DNA from: Rhodobacteraceae bacterium LNNU 3342
GTDB lineage: Bacteria > Pseudomonadota > Alphaproteobacteria > Rhodobacterales > Rhodobacteraceae
Direction: 5' to 3'
Length of the DNA: 64,000 nucleotides
Assembly: GCA_008711135.1 (NCBI GenBank)
Contig: VUAW01000002.1
Location: 1-64,000, forward strand
Shown here: in pieces, positions 25,125 through 34,526 of the stretch
Numbering within the stretch: position 1 is the stretch's first letter
Layout: each line of letters opens with the position of its first letter
Translations under genes and position numbers: made by a program
Notes under the pieces: generated by a model
What the model saw: the letters and a program-made list of their open reading frames with translations, nothing else
Told to the model about the DNA's origin: nothing
The model's database searches: none

Positions 25125-25979
25125 TCAGGCCTGCTTGCGTCCGCCCGAGCGCGGCCGCTTCGGCGTGGGCTTCGGCGCCTCTTCGGAACTCAGGCTCTTG
25201 CGCAGCGCGTCCATCAGGTCGATGACGTTCTCGCGCTCTCCGCCGCCCTTGCCGGTGTCGGTGTCCGCCTTGCGGGCACGGGGCGTCTTGCGGCTGCGCA
25301 TCTTCCGCTCGATCAGCTCGCGCAGGGCGGTGTTGTAATGATCCTCGAACGCTGCAGCGTTGAACGGGGCGGTCTTGCGCTTGATCAGGTCGCGGGCCAC
25401 GGCCAGAAGCTCCTTGTCGGCCTTGCCGTCCTCGATCTGCGAAAACAGCGGATCGGCCTCGCGGACCTCATCGGCATAGTGCAGGGTTTCCAGCAAAAGA
25501 CCGTCGCCGCAGGGGCGGATGGCGCAGAGGTATTCCTTGCCCCGCATGGCCAACTGGCCCAGCCCCACCTTGTTGTCCGCCCGCAGCGCATCGCGCACCA
25601 CGCGATAGGCATCGCCTGCCAGATCATCCGTCGGCACGACGTAATAGGGCTTGTCGTAATAGAGCGGTGAAATCTCTGACGCGTCAACGAACTGGACCAG
25701 TTCCAAGGTCTTCTTCGTCTCAAGCTTGATTTCGTCGATCTCGGCGGGCTCGATCAGGATATAGCCGTCGCCACCGATTTCGTAGCCCTTCATGATTTCC
25801 TCGGGCTTGACGGGGCCGATGCCTGCCACGGTCTTTTCATACTGGACGGGCTTGCCGCTGGGTCCATGGATCTGGCGAAAGCTGACACGCGCGCCTGACT
25901 TGGTGGCGGGGTGTATTTCAACCGGGATGGCGACAAGCGACAGGCGAAGCTGCCCCTTCCAGACTGCACGCGATGCCAT
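25125..25979 (-). CDS. ku: Ku, non-homologous end-joining DNA end-binding protein
   Basis: A protein of 284 residues. The bacterial Ku core starts MASRAVWKGQLRLSLVAIPV and contains KGYEIGGDGYILIEPAEI and LETLHYADEVR, the standard family marks. The lysine/arginine-rich tail (KPTPKRPRSGGRKQA) fits DNA threading and LigD recruitment. It is first of a two-gene operon with ligD, one base apart. It is divergent from the AI-2E-type gene across a gap of 136 bases. Bacterial Ku forms homodimers on double-strand breaks, mainly used in stationary phase or after desiccation. Confidence 0.96.
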   Translation of the reverse strand: MASRAVWKGQLRLSLVAIPVEIHPATKSGARVSFRQIHGPSGKPVQYEKTVAGIGPVKPEEIMKGYEIGGDGYILIEPAEIDEIKLETKKTLELVQFVDASEISPLYYDKPYYVVPTDDLAGDAYRVVRDALRADNKVGLGQLAMRGKEYLCAIRPCGDGLLLETLHYADEVREADPLFSQIEDGKADKELLAVARDLIKRKTAPFNAAAFEDHYNTALRELIERKMRSRKTPRARKADTDTGKGGGERENVIDLMDALRKSLSSEEAPKPTPKRPRSGGRKQA

Positions 25980-26115
25980 GAGCCTTCCTTTCCACCAGAT
26001 GACGAAAAAGCAAACGCCGTGCCAGCGGGACGGGTTCCGGGATGGCGCATTCTCTTGCTATGGCGGGGCGTCGGTCCTAGTCTCGCCCTGCGCCAAAGCA
26101 AGGAACAGGATCCGC

Positions 26116-27234
26116 ATGAACGCTGGGCACAGCAACACCTCTCCCTCGCCGGCGCCCACGGCAGTTGAACGGCTGCGCATCCAGAACATCCTGCTGGGCA
26201 TCATCGCCTTTGCGGTCGTGCTGTTCGTGCTGGTTCAGGCGCGGTTCATCCTGATCTCGCTTGCCATCGCCATCATCCTGTTCAGCCTGACGTCAGAGGC
26301 GATCAGCTCCATTGCCCGGCTGCGGATCGGCAGCCTGCGGATCACGAACTGGGTGGCCAGCATGGCGGCGGTGCTGCTGATTTCGGGGGCGCTGCTGGCG
26401 CTGTCGGCCCTTGTGCTGGCACAGCTCAACAGCGTCATCACCATCGCCCTGACCTATGCCGACCAAGGCCAGCGCGCGGTAGCCGAACTGTTCCGCTGGA
26501 TGGGCGCGGATGTGGAAGATGCGATCCTGAACTCCGTCCGCTCGATCGAGATTACGGGCTGGCTGCGGTCGGCGGCGGGACAGGCGGGGAACCTTCTGTC
26601 GGCGACTGTGCTGGTCAGCCTGTTCGTGGGCTTCCTGTTCGCAGAACGCGTCTGGTTCTCCACCAAGCTGGTGAACCTGCTGGGTGACGCACAAAAGGCC
26701 GAACGCGTCGGCAACATCATGGGGTCGATCATCCGCCGGGTGAACCACTACCTGCTGGTCAAGACCGCCGTCAGCGCGGTGACCGGGCTGATGGTCTGGG
26801 CGGTGATGATGATCTTCGGGCTGGAACTGGCGGTCGCGATGGGGGTGCTGACCTTCGTGATGAACTACATCCCCAACATCGGTTCGATCATCGCGACGCT
26901 GCTGGTCACGCTGGTCGCCTATGTGCAGGTGGATGATGTTTCCACCGCGGGACTGATCTTTGCGCTGACGGCGGTGGTGCAGTTCGTGAACGGCAACGTG
27001 ATCGATCCGATGCTGATGGGGCGGGCGCTGCGGCTGTCATCCTTCGGGATCATCATCTCGCTCGCCTTCTGGGGGGCGGTCTGGGGCGTGCCGGGGATGT
27101 TCCTGTCGGTGCCGATCATGGTAGCGGTGATGATCGTCTGTTCGCACATCCCGGGGCTGCGGCCCGTCGCAATCCTGCTGTCACGGGAAGGGCTGCCGGA
27201 CACCGATGCCGCCAACCCCCGGCGTCCCCGCTAG
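26116..27234 (+). CDS. AI-2E family transporter
   Basis: An inner-membrane protein of 372 residues with seven to eight hydrophobic segments in the YdiK/PerM/TqsA arrangement. Conserved late stretches are VLTFVMNYIPNIGSIIATL, QFVNGNVIDPMLMGRALRLS and FWGAVWGVPGMFLSVP. The start is ATG 26116 after AAGGAACAGG. A longer frame from 25792 overlaps the divergent Ku gene and is rejected. The family includes autoinducer-2 exporters and sodium/proton antiporters, so the substrate is unknown. It is convergent with alaX, overlapping by four bases. Confidence 0.88.
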   Translation: MNAGHSNTSPSPAPTAVERLRIQNILLGIIAFAVVLFVLVQARFILISLAIAIILFSLTSEAISSIARLRIGSLRITNWVASMAAVLLISGALLALSALVLAQLNSVITIALTYADQGQRAVAELFRWMGADVEDAILNSVRSIEITGWLRSAAGQAGNLLSATVLVSLFVGFLFAERVWFSTKLVNLLGDAQKAERVGNIMGSIIRRVNHYLLVKTAVSAVTGLMVWAVMMIFGLELAVAMGVLTFVMNYIPNIGSIIATLLVTLVAYVQVDDVSTAGLIFALTAVVQFVNGNVIDPMLMGRALRLSSFGIIISLAFWGAVWGVPGMFLSVPIMVAVMIVCSHIPGLRPVAILLSREGLPDTDAANPRRPR

Positions 27235-27944
27235 GCGAGCAGCACGCTGACGCGGCGGTTCTGCCGGCCCTTCTTTTCGATCTTGCCCAACCGGACGCGG
27301 CCGATTTCGCCGGTACGCGCGACATGGGTACCGCCACAGGGCTGAAGATCGACCTGGTCTGGGCCAGTCCCGATCCGGATCAGGCGCACCCGCCCCTGCC
27401 CCATCGGCGGCATCACCGACATGGTCTTGACCAGCTCCGGGTTCGCCCGAAGCGCATCATCCGTGATCCAGTCCTCGGTCACCGGCAGGTCGCGGTCGAT
27501 GAGCGCGTTCAACGCCTCTTCGATCGCTGCGGGATCGGGCGGATCGGCCATGTCGAAGTCAAGCCGCCCCTTGTCCGCTCCGATCTGCCCACCCGTCACC
27601 GGCAGCGGGATGACCACCGACAGCAGGTGCAGCGCCGTGTGGACCCGCATGTGCCGGTGGCGCCGTTCCCACGCCAGTTCCTGCACAATGGGCGTGCCAG
27701 GCGGGGGCAGCGCCTGTGGCTCTGCCGGGATAAGGACGATTGCCTTGTCGTCGCCGCGTAAGGTAGTGGCAATCTCGATCTGTCCGCCGTCCCAACGAAG
27801 CCAGCCGGCGTCCCCCGGCTGCCCGCCACTCGTGGGGTAAAAGATCGTGCTGTCCAGAACGATCCCGCCCTCCGGCGTCAGGGCATGCACGCGCCCCCCC
27901 GCCTCGCGCAGGTAAGGATCCGTGCGGAAGAGCGGCTCGGTCAC
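27231..27944 (-). CDS. Alanyl-tRNA editing protein AlaX
   Basis: A free-standing editing domain of 237 residues that hydrolyses Ser- or Gly-tRNA(Ala). Zinc motif 1 is HTALH (RVHTALHLL) and motif 2 is CGGTH (LQPCGGTHVART). The STIFYPTSGGQPGD opening is the standard N-terminal beta segment. The length is of the AlaX-M class. The start is a GTG at 27944 overlapping the stop of the MscS gene (GTGA), so it is translationally coupled to that gene. Confidence 0.94.
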   Translation of the reverse strand: MTEPLFRTDPYLREAGGRVHALTPEGGIVLDSTIFYPTSGGQPGDAGWLRWDGGQIEIATTLRGDDKAIVLIPAEPQALPPPGTPIVQELAWERRHRHMRVHTALHLLSVVIPLPVTGGQIGADKGRLDFDMADPPDPAAIEEALNALIDRDLPVTEDWITDDALRANPELVKTMSVMPPMGQGRVRLIRIGTGPDQVDLQPCGGTHVARTGEIGRVRLGKIEKKGRQNRRVSVLLA

Positions 27945-30427
27945 TCCTTCTCCTCCGGTACGGCAGGGGGATGCGAGGCATCGGGTTCCGGCTCGGACGC
28001 GGCTTCGCCGATGTCTTCCTCGGTCAGGTGCGGGACCGTCGGCTGCTTTGGACCAGCGTGCTCGTTCTCGGCCATCGCGGGGTTCAGCGCCTCGGGGTTG
28101 CGGAGCCAGATGTCGCGCTGGGCGAACGGGATCTCGATCCCTTCCTCGGCAAAGCGGCGGTTGATTTCGTGCATCAGGTCCGACTGGACCGACAGCTTGA
28201 ACTTCACGTCCCGCAGGATTGCCCGGATTTCGAAATTCAGCGAGTCCGCGCCAAAGGCCAGGAACAGCACCGCAGGCGGCGGGTTCAGCACGACCAGCGG
28301 CTGTTCCTCGATGATCTCGCGCAGGATGCGTTCCACCTTGCGGGTGTCAGTGCCATAGGCCACGCCCACCGGCAGGATCAGCCGCCCGGTCAGGTTGCCC
28401 CGGGTCCAGTTGGTGACCATCCCTGCGATCAGGTCGCCGTTCGGCACGATGACGTCGGTGCGGTCAAACGTTTCGATCACGGTGGAGCGGACGGAGATTG
28501 CCTTGACCGTCCCCATCACGCCGCCGACCTCGATCCAGTCGCCTTCGGACACGGGCCGCTCGATCAGCAGGATGATGCCGGATACGAAGTTCTGCACGAT
28601 GTTCTGCAGGCCGAAACCGATACCGACCGACAGCGCACCGGCGACAAAGGCCAGCGATGACAGGTTGATCCCGGCCGCCGAAAACGCGATCAGCGCGGCA
28701 AGGAAGAACCCGACATAACCCAGTCCGGAAATGATTGCCTTCTGCCCGCCGGGATCAAGCGATGTCTTGGGCAGCACCGAGCCCGCCAGCCCGCCCTGCA
28801 GCAACCGCGTGATCGTATAGCCAGAGGCAAAGACGATCACGAACATCAGGAAGTTCGAGGGCGAAATCCGCGTGTCACCGACCGCGAATCCTTCCTGGAA
28901 GCGGATCCACAGATCCCAGAGCTGCGCGGGCCGCGCGCCCCAGATCAGCGCGAACAGCGGCAGCGCCGCGACCACCAGGACAAAGCCCACAAGTACGGGC
29001 ACAAGCGAATCCCGCGCGTCATCCTCGGATCGGGTGATCTGGACATAGGCGTCGGTTTCCAGCCGCAGCAGCACCAACAACAGTCCGCCCAGCGCCAGCG
29101 ACATTGCCGTCGGGTACAGGATCGCGTTGGCCGCGGCCACGTAGCCAACCGCACCCAGCACCGGCGCCACCACACCGATGGCCATGGTCGCCTGACCCAC
29201 GATCCCGGTCAGCCGGCGGCGAACGCTTTGGTCCTGTTCAGCACCACGGTTGCCCGCGGCGCGACGCAGAAGCTGCCCAAGCCGGAAGATGACCATCCCC
29301 GTCAGGGCGATGATCGGGAAAGAGATCACGGCATGCGCCGCCTCGACATCGCGGGTGGGATTGATGGCCAGACGGCGCACCCACTCCACTGCGACCAAGA
29401 GGCCCAGCGTATTGGCCCAAAGCCGCCCCTCGGCCCGCCGCTCCGGCGAAAGCTCCAGCCCCCCCGGCGGCATACCCGCCCGTGGAAAGACCTGCAGCCC
29501 CAGCCAGCGCGCCGCGAGTACCGCGAAACCCACCGCCGGAAGAGAGGCCACGAGCACGTCGCTCACAACCCCCACCAGTTCCGTCGCCCGGATCGCAGAA
29601 ACAAGCGCATAGACGCCCGCCAGCGGCAGGATCACCTGCCCCAGCGACACCAGTGTCGCATACACTTGCCGCCCCCGAGCCGAGGCGCGGTTCTGAAGCC
29701 GCAGCGTCAGTTCTTCCATCCAGCTGCGGCCGCGCACCAGAAGCACCAGCGCGAACAGCAGATACCCGATGATCAGCGGCAGGTTGGCGCGGAAGTCGTC
29801 GCGGCGTTCGGGCGTGGCCCAGGCGCTGCGGACCTCGTTCACCAGGCCCAGCGCGCTTTCCTGCAGCGCCGACAACCCGGCAGGCCAGTTCACCGGGTTG
29901 ACCGGCGACGGCCAGAGCTGCATCAGCTCGTCGGCCTGCCGGTCGCGCAGGGTCTGGTCGATCTCGCGGATGATGCCTTCGGCCTGGCGAAATGCCTCGT
30001 CCGCGGCAAGTCCGGGGGCCTGAAGCCGCACAAGCTGGCGGTTCAACTCCTCGCGCCGGGCAGCGATTTCGGCCGGTTCCTCGACATCCCCTTCGGGAAC
30101 AGGGCCCAACGCCGCGATCTGGTCGCGGACGGTCTGAATGCGGCTCTGGTTCGCGCTCTGGGCCTCAAGGAAGCGGGCGCGCCAGTCGGCCACCTGCGCC
30201 CGGATTTGTTCCAGGGCGGCATTCGGGGCGCGTCCCTCGACCAGCGCCTCTTCGGCGTCGCTCGCGACCTGCTGCCAGGCGGCATAATCGGGGGCCCGCA
30301 CGCCGGGCGCCGGTTCGGCCTGAAGTTCGGCTTGCGTGGCCTGCGCAAGCACCGGCGCAGGCAATCCCGCGCCAGCTGTGACCAGCGCAAGGGCGAAAAG
30401 CAGCTTACACAACAGGCGCAGAGGCAT
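27941..30427 (-). CDS. Large mechanosensitive channel (DUF3772-MscS type)
   Basis: A protein of 828 residues with a cleavable signal peptide (ending at LAQA, about residue 29). The periplasmic helical DUF3772-like domain runs to about residue 200. Around ten transmembrane segments and a C-terminal MscS core follow (GFGLQNIVQNFVSGIILL, then FDRTDVIVPNGDLI), with a short acidic Pro/Glu tail. This is the MscK/YbiO-like large class. It probably releases solutes on hypo-osmotic shock. Its start overlaps the stop of cysK by one base and its stop overlaps alaX. Confidence 0.92.
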   Translation of the reverse strand: MPLRLLCKLLFALALVTAGAGLPAPVLAQATQAELQAEPAPGVRAPDYAAWQQVASDAEEALVEGRAPNAALEQIRAQVADWRARFLEAQSANQSRIQTVRDQIAALGPVPEGDVEEPAEIAARREELNRQLVRLQAPGLAADEAFRQAEGIIREIDQTLRDRQADELMQLWPSPVNPVNWPAGLSALQESALGLVNEVRSAWATPERRDDFRANLPLIIGYLLFALVLLVRGRSWMEELTLRLQNRASARGRQVYATLVSLGQVILPLAGVYALVSAIRATELVGVVSDVLVASLPAVGFAVLAARWLGLQVFPRAGMPPGGLELSPERRAEGRLWANTLGLLVAVEWVRRLAINPTRDVEAAHAVISFPIIALTGMVIFRLGQLLRRAAGNRGAEQDQSVRRRLTGIVGQATMAIGVVAPVLGAVGYVAAANAILYPTAMSLALGGLLLVLLRLETDAYVQITRSEDDARDSLVPVLVGFVLVVAALPLFALIWGARPAQLWDLWIRFQEGFAVGDTRISPSNFLMFVIVFASGYTITRLLQGGLAGSVLPKTSLDPGGQKAIISGLGYVGFFLAALIAFSAAGINLSSLAFVAGALSVGIGFGLQNIVQNFVSGIILLIERPVSEGDWIEVGGVMGTVKAISVRSTVIETFDRTDVIVPNGDLIAGMVTNWTRGNLTGRLILPVGVAYGTDTRKVERILREIIEEQPLVVLNPPPAVLFLAFGADSLNFEIRAILRDVKFKLSVQSDLMHEINRRFAEEGIEIPFAQRDIWLRNPEALNPAMAENEHAGPKQPTVPHLTEEDIGEAASEPEPDASHPPAVPEEKE

Positions 30428-31458
30428 CAGTCCTGATACACCTTGGGCAGGGTACGGGACGGGCGGTCAAGCCAGTCGGGCACCGGAAGGCCCTTTTCGT
30501 GCAGGAACTCCGGGTTGAACAGCTTGGACTGGTAGCGCGTGCCATAGTCGCAGAGCACAGTCACGATGGTATGGCCCGGTCCCATGTCCCGCGCCATGCG
30601 GATCGCGCCCGCGACGTTGATACCCGACGATCCGCCAAGGCACAGCCCTTCCTCGGCCAGAAGGTCGAAGACGATGGGCAGGGCCTCCCTGTCCGGGACG
30701 CGGTAGCTGAAGTCAGGGGTGAAGCCTTCGAGGTTCGCGGTGATGCGCCCTTGGCCGATGCCTTCGGTAATGCTGCTGCCCGGTGCGTCGAATTCGCCGG
30801 TGGTGTAGAAGGAATGGAGCGCCGCGCCCTCGGGGTCGGCAAGGCCGATCTTCACGCCCTTGGGCTGCAGCGCCATGGCGACGCCCGCCACCGTTCCGCC
30901 CGACCCGACGGCGCAGATGAAGCCGTCGACCTTGCCGCCGGTCTGTTCCCAGATTTCCGGCCCGGTGGTTTCCACATGGGCCTGCCGGTTCGCAGTGTTG
31001 TCGAACTGGTTCGCCCAGATCGCGCCGTTCGGTTCGGTTTTGGCCAGTTCTTCGGCCAGGCGGCCGGAATAGCGGACATAGTTGTTGGGATTCTTGTAGG
31101 GGGCCGCCGGCACCTGGACAAGTTCGGCGCCCGCAAGGCGGATCATGTCCTTCTTTTCCTGGCTTTGGGTTTCCGGGATCACGATCACCGTGCGGAAGCC
31201 CATCGAGGCGCCGACCAGCGCCAGCCCGATGCCGGTGTTGCCCGCCGTCCCCTCGACGATCGTGCCGCCGGGCTTCAGCAGGCCTTTGCGCACCGCGTCC
31301 TGGATAATGTAAAGCGCCGCACGGTCCTTGACCGACTGCCCGGGGTTCAGGAACTCGGCCTTGCCCAGGATCTCGCAGCCGGTGATCTCGCTCGCCTTCT
31401 TCAGCCGGATCAGCGGGGTCTTCCCGATGGCATCCGCAAGGTTGCTGTAAGTCCGCAT
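30427..31458 (-). CDS. cysK: Cysteine synthase A
   Basis: A PLP enzyme of 343 residues that makes cysteine from O-acetylserine and sulfide. The PLP lysine sits in NPGQSVKDRAA. The phosphate and substrate loops are GTAGNTGIG, GSGGTVAG and GGSSGIN. It is about 20 residues longer than E. coli CysK, with a C-terminal extension (YGTRYQSKLFNPEFL onward) as in related alphaproteobacterial enzymes. The ATG at 31458 follows a GGGGGCC-type site. It is first of a cysK-mscS-alaX run on the minus strand. Confidence 0.94.
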   Translation of the reverse strand: MRTYSNLADAIGKTPLIRLKKASEITGCEILGKAEFLNPGQSVKDRAALYIIQDAVRKGLLKPGGTIVEGTAGNTGIGLALVGASMGFRTVIVIPETQSQEKKDMIRLAGAELVQVPAAPYKNPNNYVRYSGRLAEELAKTEPNGAIWANQFDNTANRQAHVETTGPEIWEQTGGKVDGFICAVGSGGTVAGVAMALQPKGVKIGLADPEGAALHSFYTTGEFDAPGSSITEGIGQGRITANLEGFTPDFSYRVPDREALPIVFDLLAEEGLCLGGSSGINVAGAIRMARDMGPGHTIVTVLCDYGTRYQSKLFNPEFLHEKGLPVPDWLDRPSRTLPKVYQD

Positions 31459-31509
31459 CTCTGGCCCCCTTTTCGTCTGGCTATTGAATATGGTGCGCGG
31501 GCGCGGAAC

Positions 31510-32649
31510 TCAAGCACCGGCCCGGGCAGAGGCGCGCAGCCGCTCGCGGTTCCGGGCCAGCCAATGGGCCGACAAAAGCAGCGGCCCGTTCGAAAGCTCA
31601 CCGCCGTCCACAAGCTCGATCAGCCGGTCAAATGGCAGGATGTGGGCGCGGATATCCTCGGTCTCTTCGTCCAGTCCGCCGATCCCCGCAACACCGTCGG
31701 CCAGATCGGCTATGCCTACATATGAATAGAGAAATTCGGATTTTGCGGCGGGCGTCGGATAGTAGCTGCCGATGGCAAAGATCTCGCCGAGGTCGAGTCC
31801 TGCCTCTTCCTGCGCCTCTCGGCGGATGGCGGCTTCGGGGCCTTCATTGGCGTCCACGCGGCCGGCGATGGGTTCCAGCAGCCAAGGCTGGCCGTCGCCA
31901 CGGGCATAGGGACCCACGCGGAATTGTTCGATCACCAGCACCCTGTCGCGCACTGGGTCATAGGGCAGCACCGTGGCCGCATCGCCGGTGATGAAGACCG
32001 CACGGTTCACCGTGTCCGAGATCTTGCCGTCATAGCGGCGGTAGCCGAGGTCGAATTCCTCGACCGAGAAGTAGTTCGCGTAGGGTTCGCGCCGTGCCAA
32101 TACGGCGACGTCCTGCGCCGAAGGCACTTGCAGCGAAGGGTCGATCAGCCGTGCCTCGGCGGTGGCATCCTCTCCCCGCGCCCGCAGCCGCGAGGATGCA
32201 CGGACCTGGATCTTGGGCCAGCGTGCTGCCAGTTCTGCCGCGGGGCGGCAGTGGCGCAGGGCCATCGCCTCGCGCGCGGCGACGATCTGAAGGGCGGCGT
32301 GGCGCTGGACCCAGGGCTCCAGATCCCAGGCGCCGGCCGGCTGCCAGAGCCCCGGCTGCGCGAACCAGACCTGCAGCACCCGCCCGGCGACGGCCACCTG
32401 CCGCATCTGCGCGCCAAAGGCGGCGGCATAGTAATCCATCCGCTCCACATCAGCGGTGGTCAGGTCATGCGCTACGACGCCCTCGGCCCGGGCGCCAGGT
32501 TGGGGAACGATCAGCGCGAAGTCATGACCCTGCACCGCAAGCACGGCGTGGTCTGGAAGTTCGGCAGGCTCGGTCGCGACGACGCGGCCCAGTACCGCTT
32601 CAAGCAGCGGCGCATGCCGCAGGGTGCCGTAAAAGAAGAACGAAGTCAT
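31510..32649 (-). CDS. Fusion of gamma-glutamylcyclotransferase-like (AIG2) and Nudix hydrolase domains
   Basis: A protein of 379 residues. Residues 1-125 are a GGCT/AIG2-like domain (MTSFFFYGTLRHAPLLEAVLG). Residues about 180-370 are a Nudix domain of ADP-ribose pyrophosphatase type, whose box starts at GRVDANEGPEA and ends REAQEEAGL, with all consensus residues present. AGGAGG lies just before the ATG at 32649. The Nudix part should hydrolyse ADP-ribose or a similar dinucleotide. The GGCT part lacks proof of activity. Such fusions occur in Rhodobacterales. The biological link between glutathione turnover and ADP-ribose is not known. Confidence 0.9.
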   Translation of the reverse strand: MTSFFFYGTLRHAPLLEAVLGRVVATEPAELPDHAVLAVQGHDFALIVPQPGARAEGVVAHDLTTADVERMDYYAAAFGAQMRQVAVAGRVLQVWFAQPGLWQPAGAWDLEPWVQRHAALQIVAAREAMALRHCRPAAELAARWPKIQVRASSRLRARGEDATAEARLIDPSLQVPSAQDVAVLARREPYANYFSVEEFDLGYRRYDGKISDTVNRAVFITGDAATVLPYDPVRDRVLVIEQFRVGPYARGDGQPWLLEPIAGRVDANEGPEAAIRREAQEEAGLDLGEIFAIGSYYPTPAAKSEFLYSYVGIADLADGVAGIGGLDEETEDIRAHILPFDRLIELVDGGELSNGPLLLSAHWLARNRERLRASARAGA

Positions 32650-32724
32650 GCCTGCCTCCTGCGCGGTTCATCGCGCCAAGGACAAGCACAGCCGCAGGGG
32701 CAAGGACAACCCCCTTCGGCCTGT

Positions 32725-33939
32725 TCAGCCGCCGGGACGGGTCACCGTCACCTGCACGACATTACAATTGCCGCTGTGAAAGGTCGCGGCACAAGAGGTC
32801 AGGTAGAAGTTCCACATCCGCCGGAACCGGTCGTCGAATCCCAGGTCCGCGATCTCCGACCATCGGGCGTTGAAGGTTTCATGCCAGCGCCGCAGGGTCT
32901 GGCTGTAGCTTTCGCCGAATTCCAGCGTGTCGCGAAGGCTCAGCCCCGCGCGGGCGATTTCCCGGCGCAGCACGCTGGGGCTGGGCAGCATGCCGCCGGG
33001 AAAGATGAACTTCTGGATGAAATCCACGCCCCGTCGATAGCTTTCGAACCGGCTGTCCTGCACCGTGATGATCTGCAGCGCCGCCGACCGCCCGGGGCGG
33101 AGCCTGTCGCGCACCGTGTCGAAATAAACCGGCCAGTAGCGTTCGCCCACCGCCTCGAACATCTCGATCGAGGCGATGCCGTCATAGGTGCCGCGTTCAT
33201 CCCGGTAATCCTGCAGGCGGATGTCCACCTTATCGGACAGTCCCGCGCGGCGGATGCGTTCGGCGGCATAGTCGTGCTGCTCCCGCGATATGGTCAGCGC
33301 CGTTACCGCCAGCCCACGTGTGCCGGCGGCATATTCGCAGAACCCGCCCCAGCCGCAGCCGATTTCAAGGATGTGATCCCCCGGCTGCGCACCCATCCGG
33401 TTCACAAGGCTTTCGTACTTCTGGATCTGCGCCTTTTCCAGCGACTCCTGCCCCGTCAGGAACAGGGCCGAGGAATAGGTCATCGTTTCATCCAGCCAGA
33501 GCCGGTAGAAATTGTTGCCCAGGTCATAATGCGCGCTGATGTTCCGCCGCGCCTGCCGCCTTGTGTTGCGCCGCAGCCAGTGCCGCAGCCGTTCCAGCGC
33601 CCGCACCACGGCCATACCGGGAAAGCCATCGAACAGTTCATCATTGCCGGCATGGACAAGATCCATGAAGGCCTGCAGGTCAGGCGTGGACCAGGCGCCG
33701 TCCACGTAGCCCTCGCAGAAACCCAGATCCCCCTCGCGCACAAGGCGGGCAAAGATGTCGGGGTCGTGGATCGCGATTTCGGCCACCGGCCCCGGGTTCG
33801 GCCCGATGACGCGGAACAGCCGGCCGTCTGAAAGGCGGAAGTCCAGTCGCCCGTTCTTCAGGCCCTGCACCACCCTGAACACCTGCGCGAAATAGCGCGG
33901 CAGGTTCTTCTGCCCTGAGGTCGAGGTCAAAGCCGTCAT
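32725..33939 (-). CDS. Cyclopropane-fatty-acyl-phospholipid synthase-like methyltransferase
   Basis: A SAM-dependent enzyme of 404 residues. The CFA-synthase fold is shown by ISAHYDLGNNFYRLWLDETM, the SAM loop EIGCGWGGF and DYRDERGTYDGIASIEMFEAVGERYW. The N-terminal 100 residues form the usual lipid-binding domain. It transfers a methylene group to unsaturated phospholipid acyl chains, or acts on a related lipid. Rhodobacterales often carry several paralogues, so the exact product is uncertain. AGGAGG precedes the ATG on the minus strand. Confidence 0.9.
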   Translation of the reverse strand: MTALTSTSGQKNLPRYFAQVFRVVQGLKNGRLDFRLSDGRLFRVIGPNPGPVAEIAIHDPDIFARLVREGDLGFCEGYVDGAWSTPDLQAFMDLVHAGNDELFDGFPGMAVVRALERLRHWLRRNTRRQARRNISAHYDLGNNFYRLWLDETMTYSSALFLTGQESLEKAQIQKYESLVNRMGAQPGDHILEIGCGWGGFCEYAAGTRGLAVTALTISREQHDYAAERIRRAGLSDKVDIRLQDYRDERGTYDGIASIEMFEAVGERYWPVYFDTVRDRLRPGRSAALQIITVQDSRFESYRRGVDFIQKFIFPGGMLPSPSVLRREIARAGLSLRDTLEFGESYSQTLRRWHETFNARWSEIADLGFDDRFRRMWNFYLTSCAATFHSGNCNVVQVTVTRPGG

Positions 33940-34116
33940 GTGCCCTCCTCTTTTCGTCTCAGGTTAGGCAGAAGCTCCGGCTTCGCTCAAGCTTTTCTCT
34001 GCTGACAGGCCTCAAGGGCGCGGGATTGTCCGGCAGCCGGCCCGCAGCCACCAGATTGTCCCTTAGTCCTGTTGCAGGGGTGGATTTTCCGCGACACGGA
34101 TCCCTTGAACCGCGCA

Positions 34117-34455
34117 TGGGGCTGAAGTATATCTGTCATGTCCTTTCGGGGACTATGGCAATAAACGCGCTCGTAATAAGCGGATCGGACCCGGGGGCGG
34201 TACCCGGCGGCTCCACCAAATCCCCGTCATTGGCGGTAAATGGGGCCGAAACAGGATCGACGAACGTCTAAAGGGGTTAGCTTTTGCCCGGTGAGGTACC
34301 ACCGTTATCGGTCCGAAACGTACAGTTGCCAATGACAACCGTGCTCCGGCAATGGCTGTGGCTGCTTAAGCAGCACCAGTCGCCGAAACTAAGTCCTTGC
34401 GCTTAGCCGCGTAAGGCGGGGTTCGCAGGCACCTGGCAACAGAAGCCTGCACTTC
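34117..34455 (+). ncRNA. ssrA: tmRNA, circularly permuted two-piece form
   Basis: The acceptor part comes first: the T-arm region GGGGGCGGTACCC and the encoded CCA at 34216-34218. After a short spacer the coding part begins with GGGGCCGA at 34242, pairing with CGGCTCC of the acceptor and including a G-U pair at position 3 used by alanyl-tRNA synthetase. The tag frame at 34328-34369 reads ANDNRAPAMAVAA then TAA. A 3' hairpin (GCAGGC at 34425 with GCCTGC at 34445) closes the gene. Ends are estimated from the family pattern. This order is typical of alphaproteobacteria. The remainder of the gap 33940-34526 holds no gene I can support. Confidence 0.93.
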
Positions 34456-34526
34456 CTTTCCTTTGCACTTGCGTCAGACTGCCGCGGCTGTAGCATCGCG
34501 CCCAATTCCGCGCGAAAGGATGCCCA

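Noticed and set aside
31924-33831. Open frame of 635 codons on the plus strand across the GGCT-Nudix and CFA genes
   Set aside because: It crosses two good minus-strand genes and the gap between them, with an Arg/Pro-rich translation. It is not a gene.
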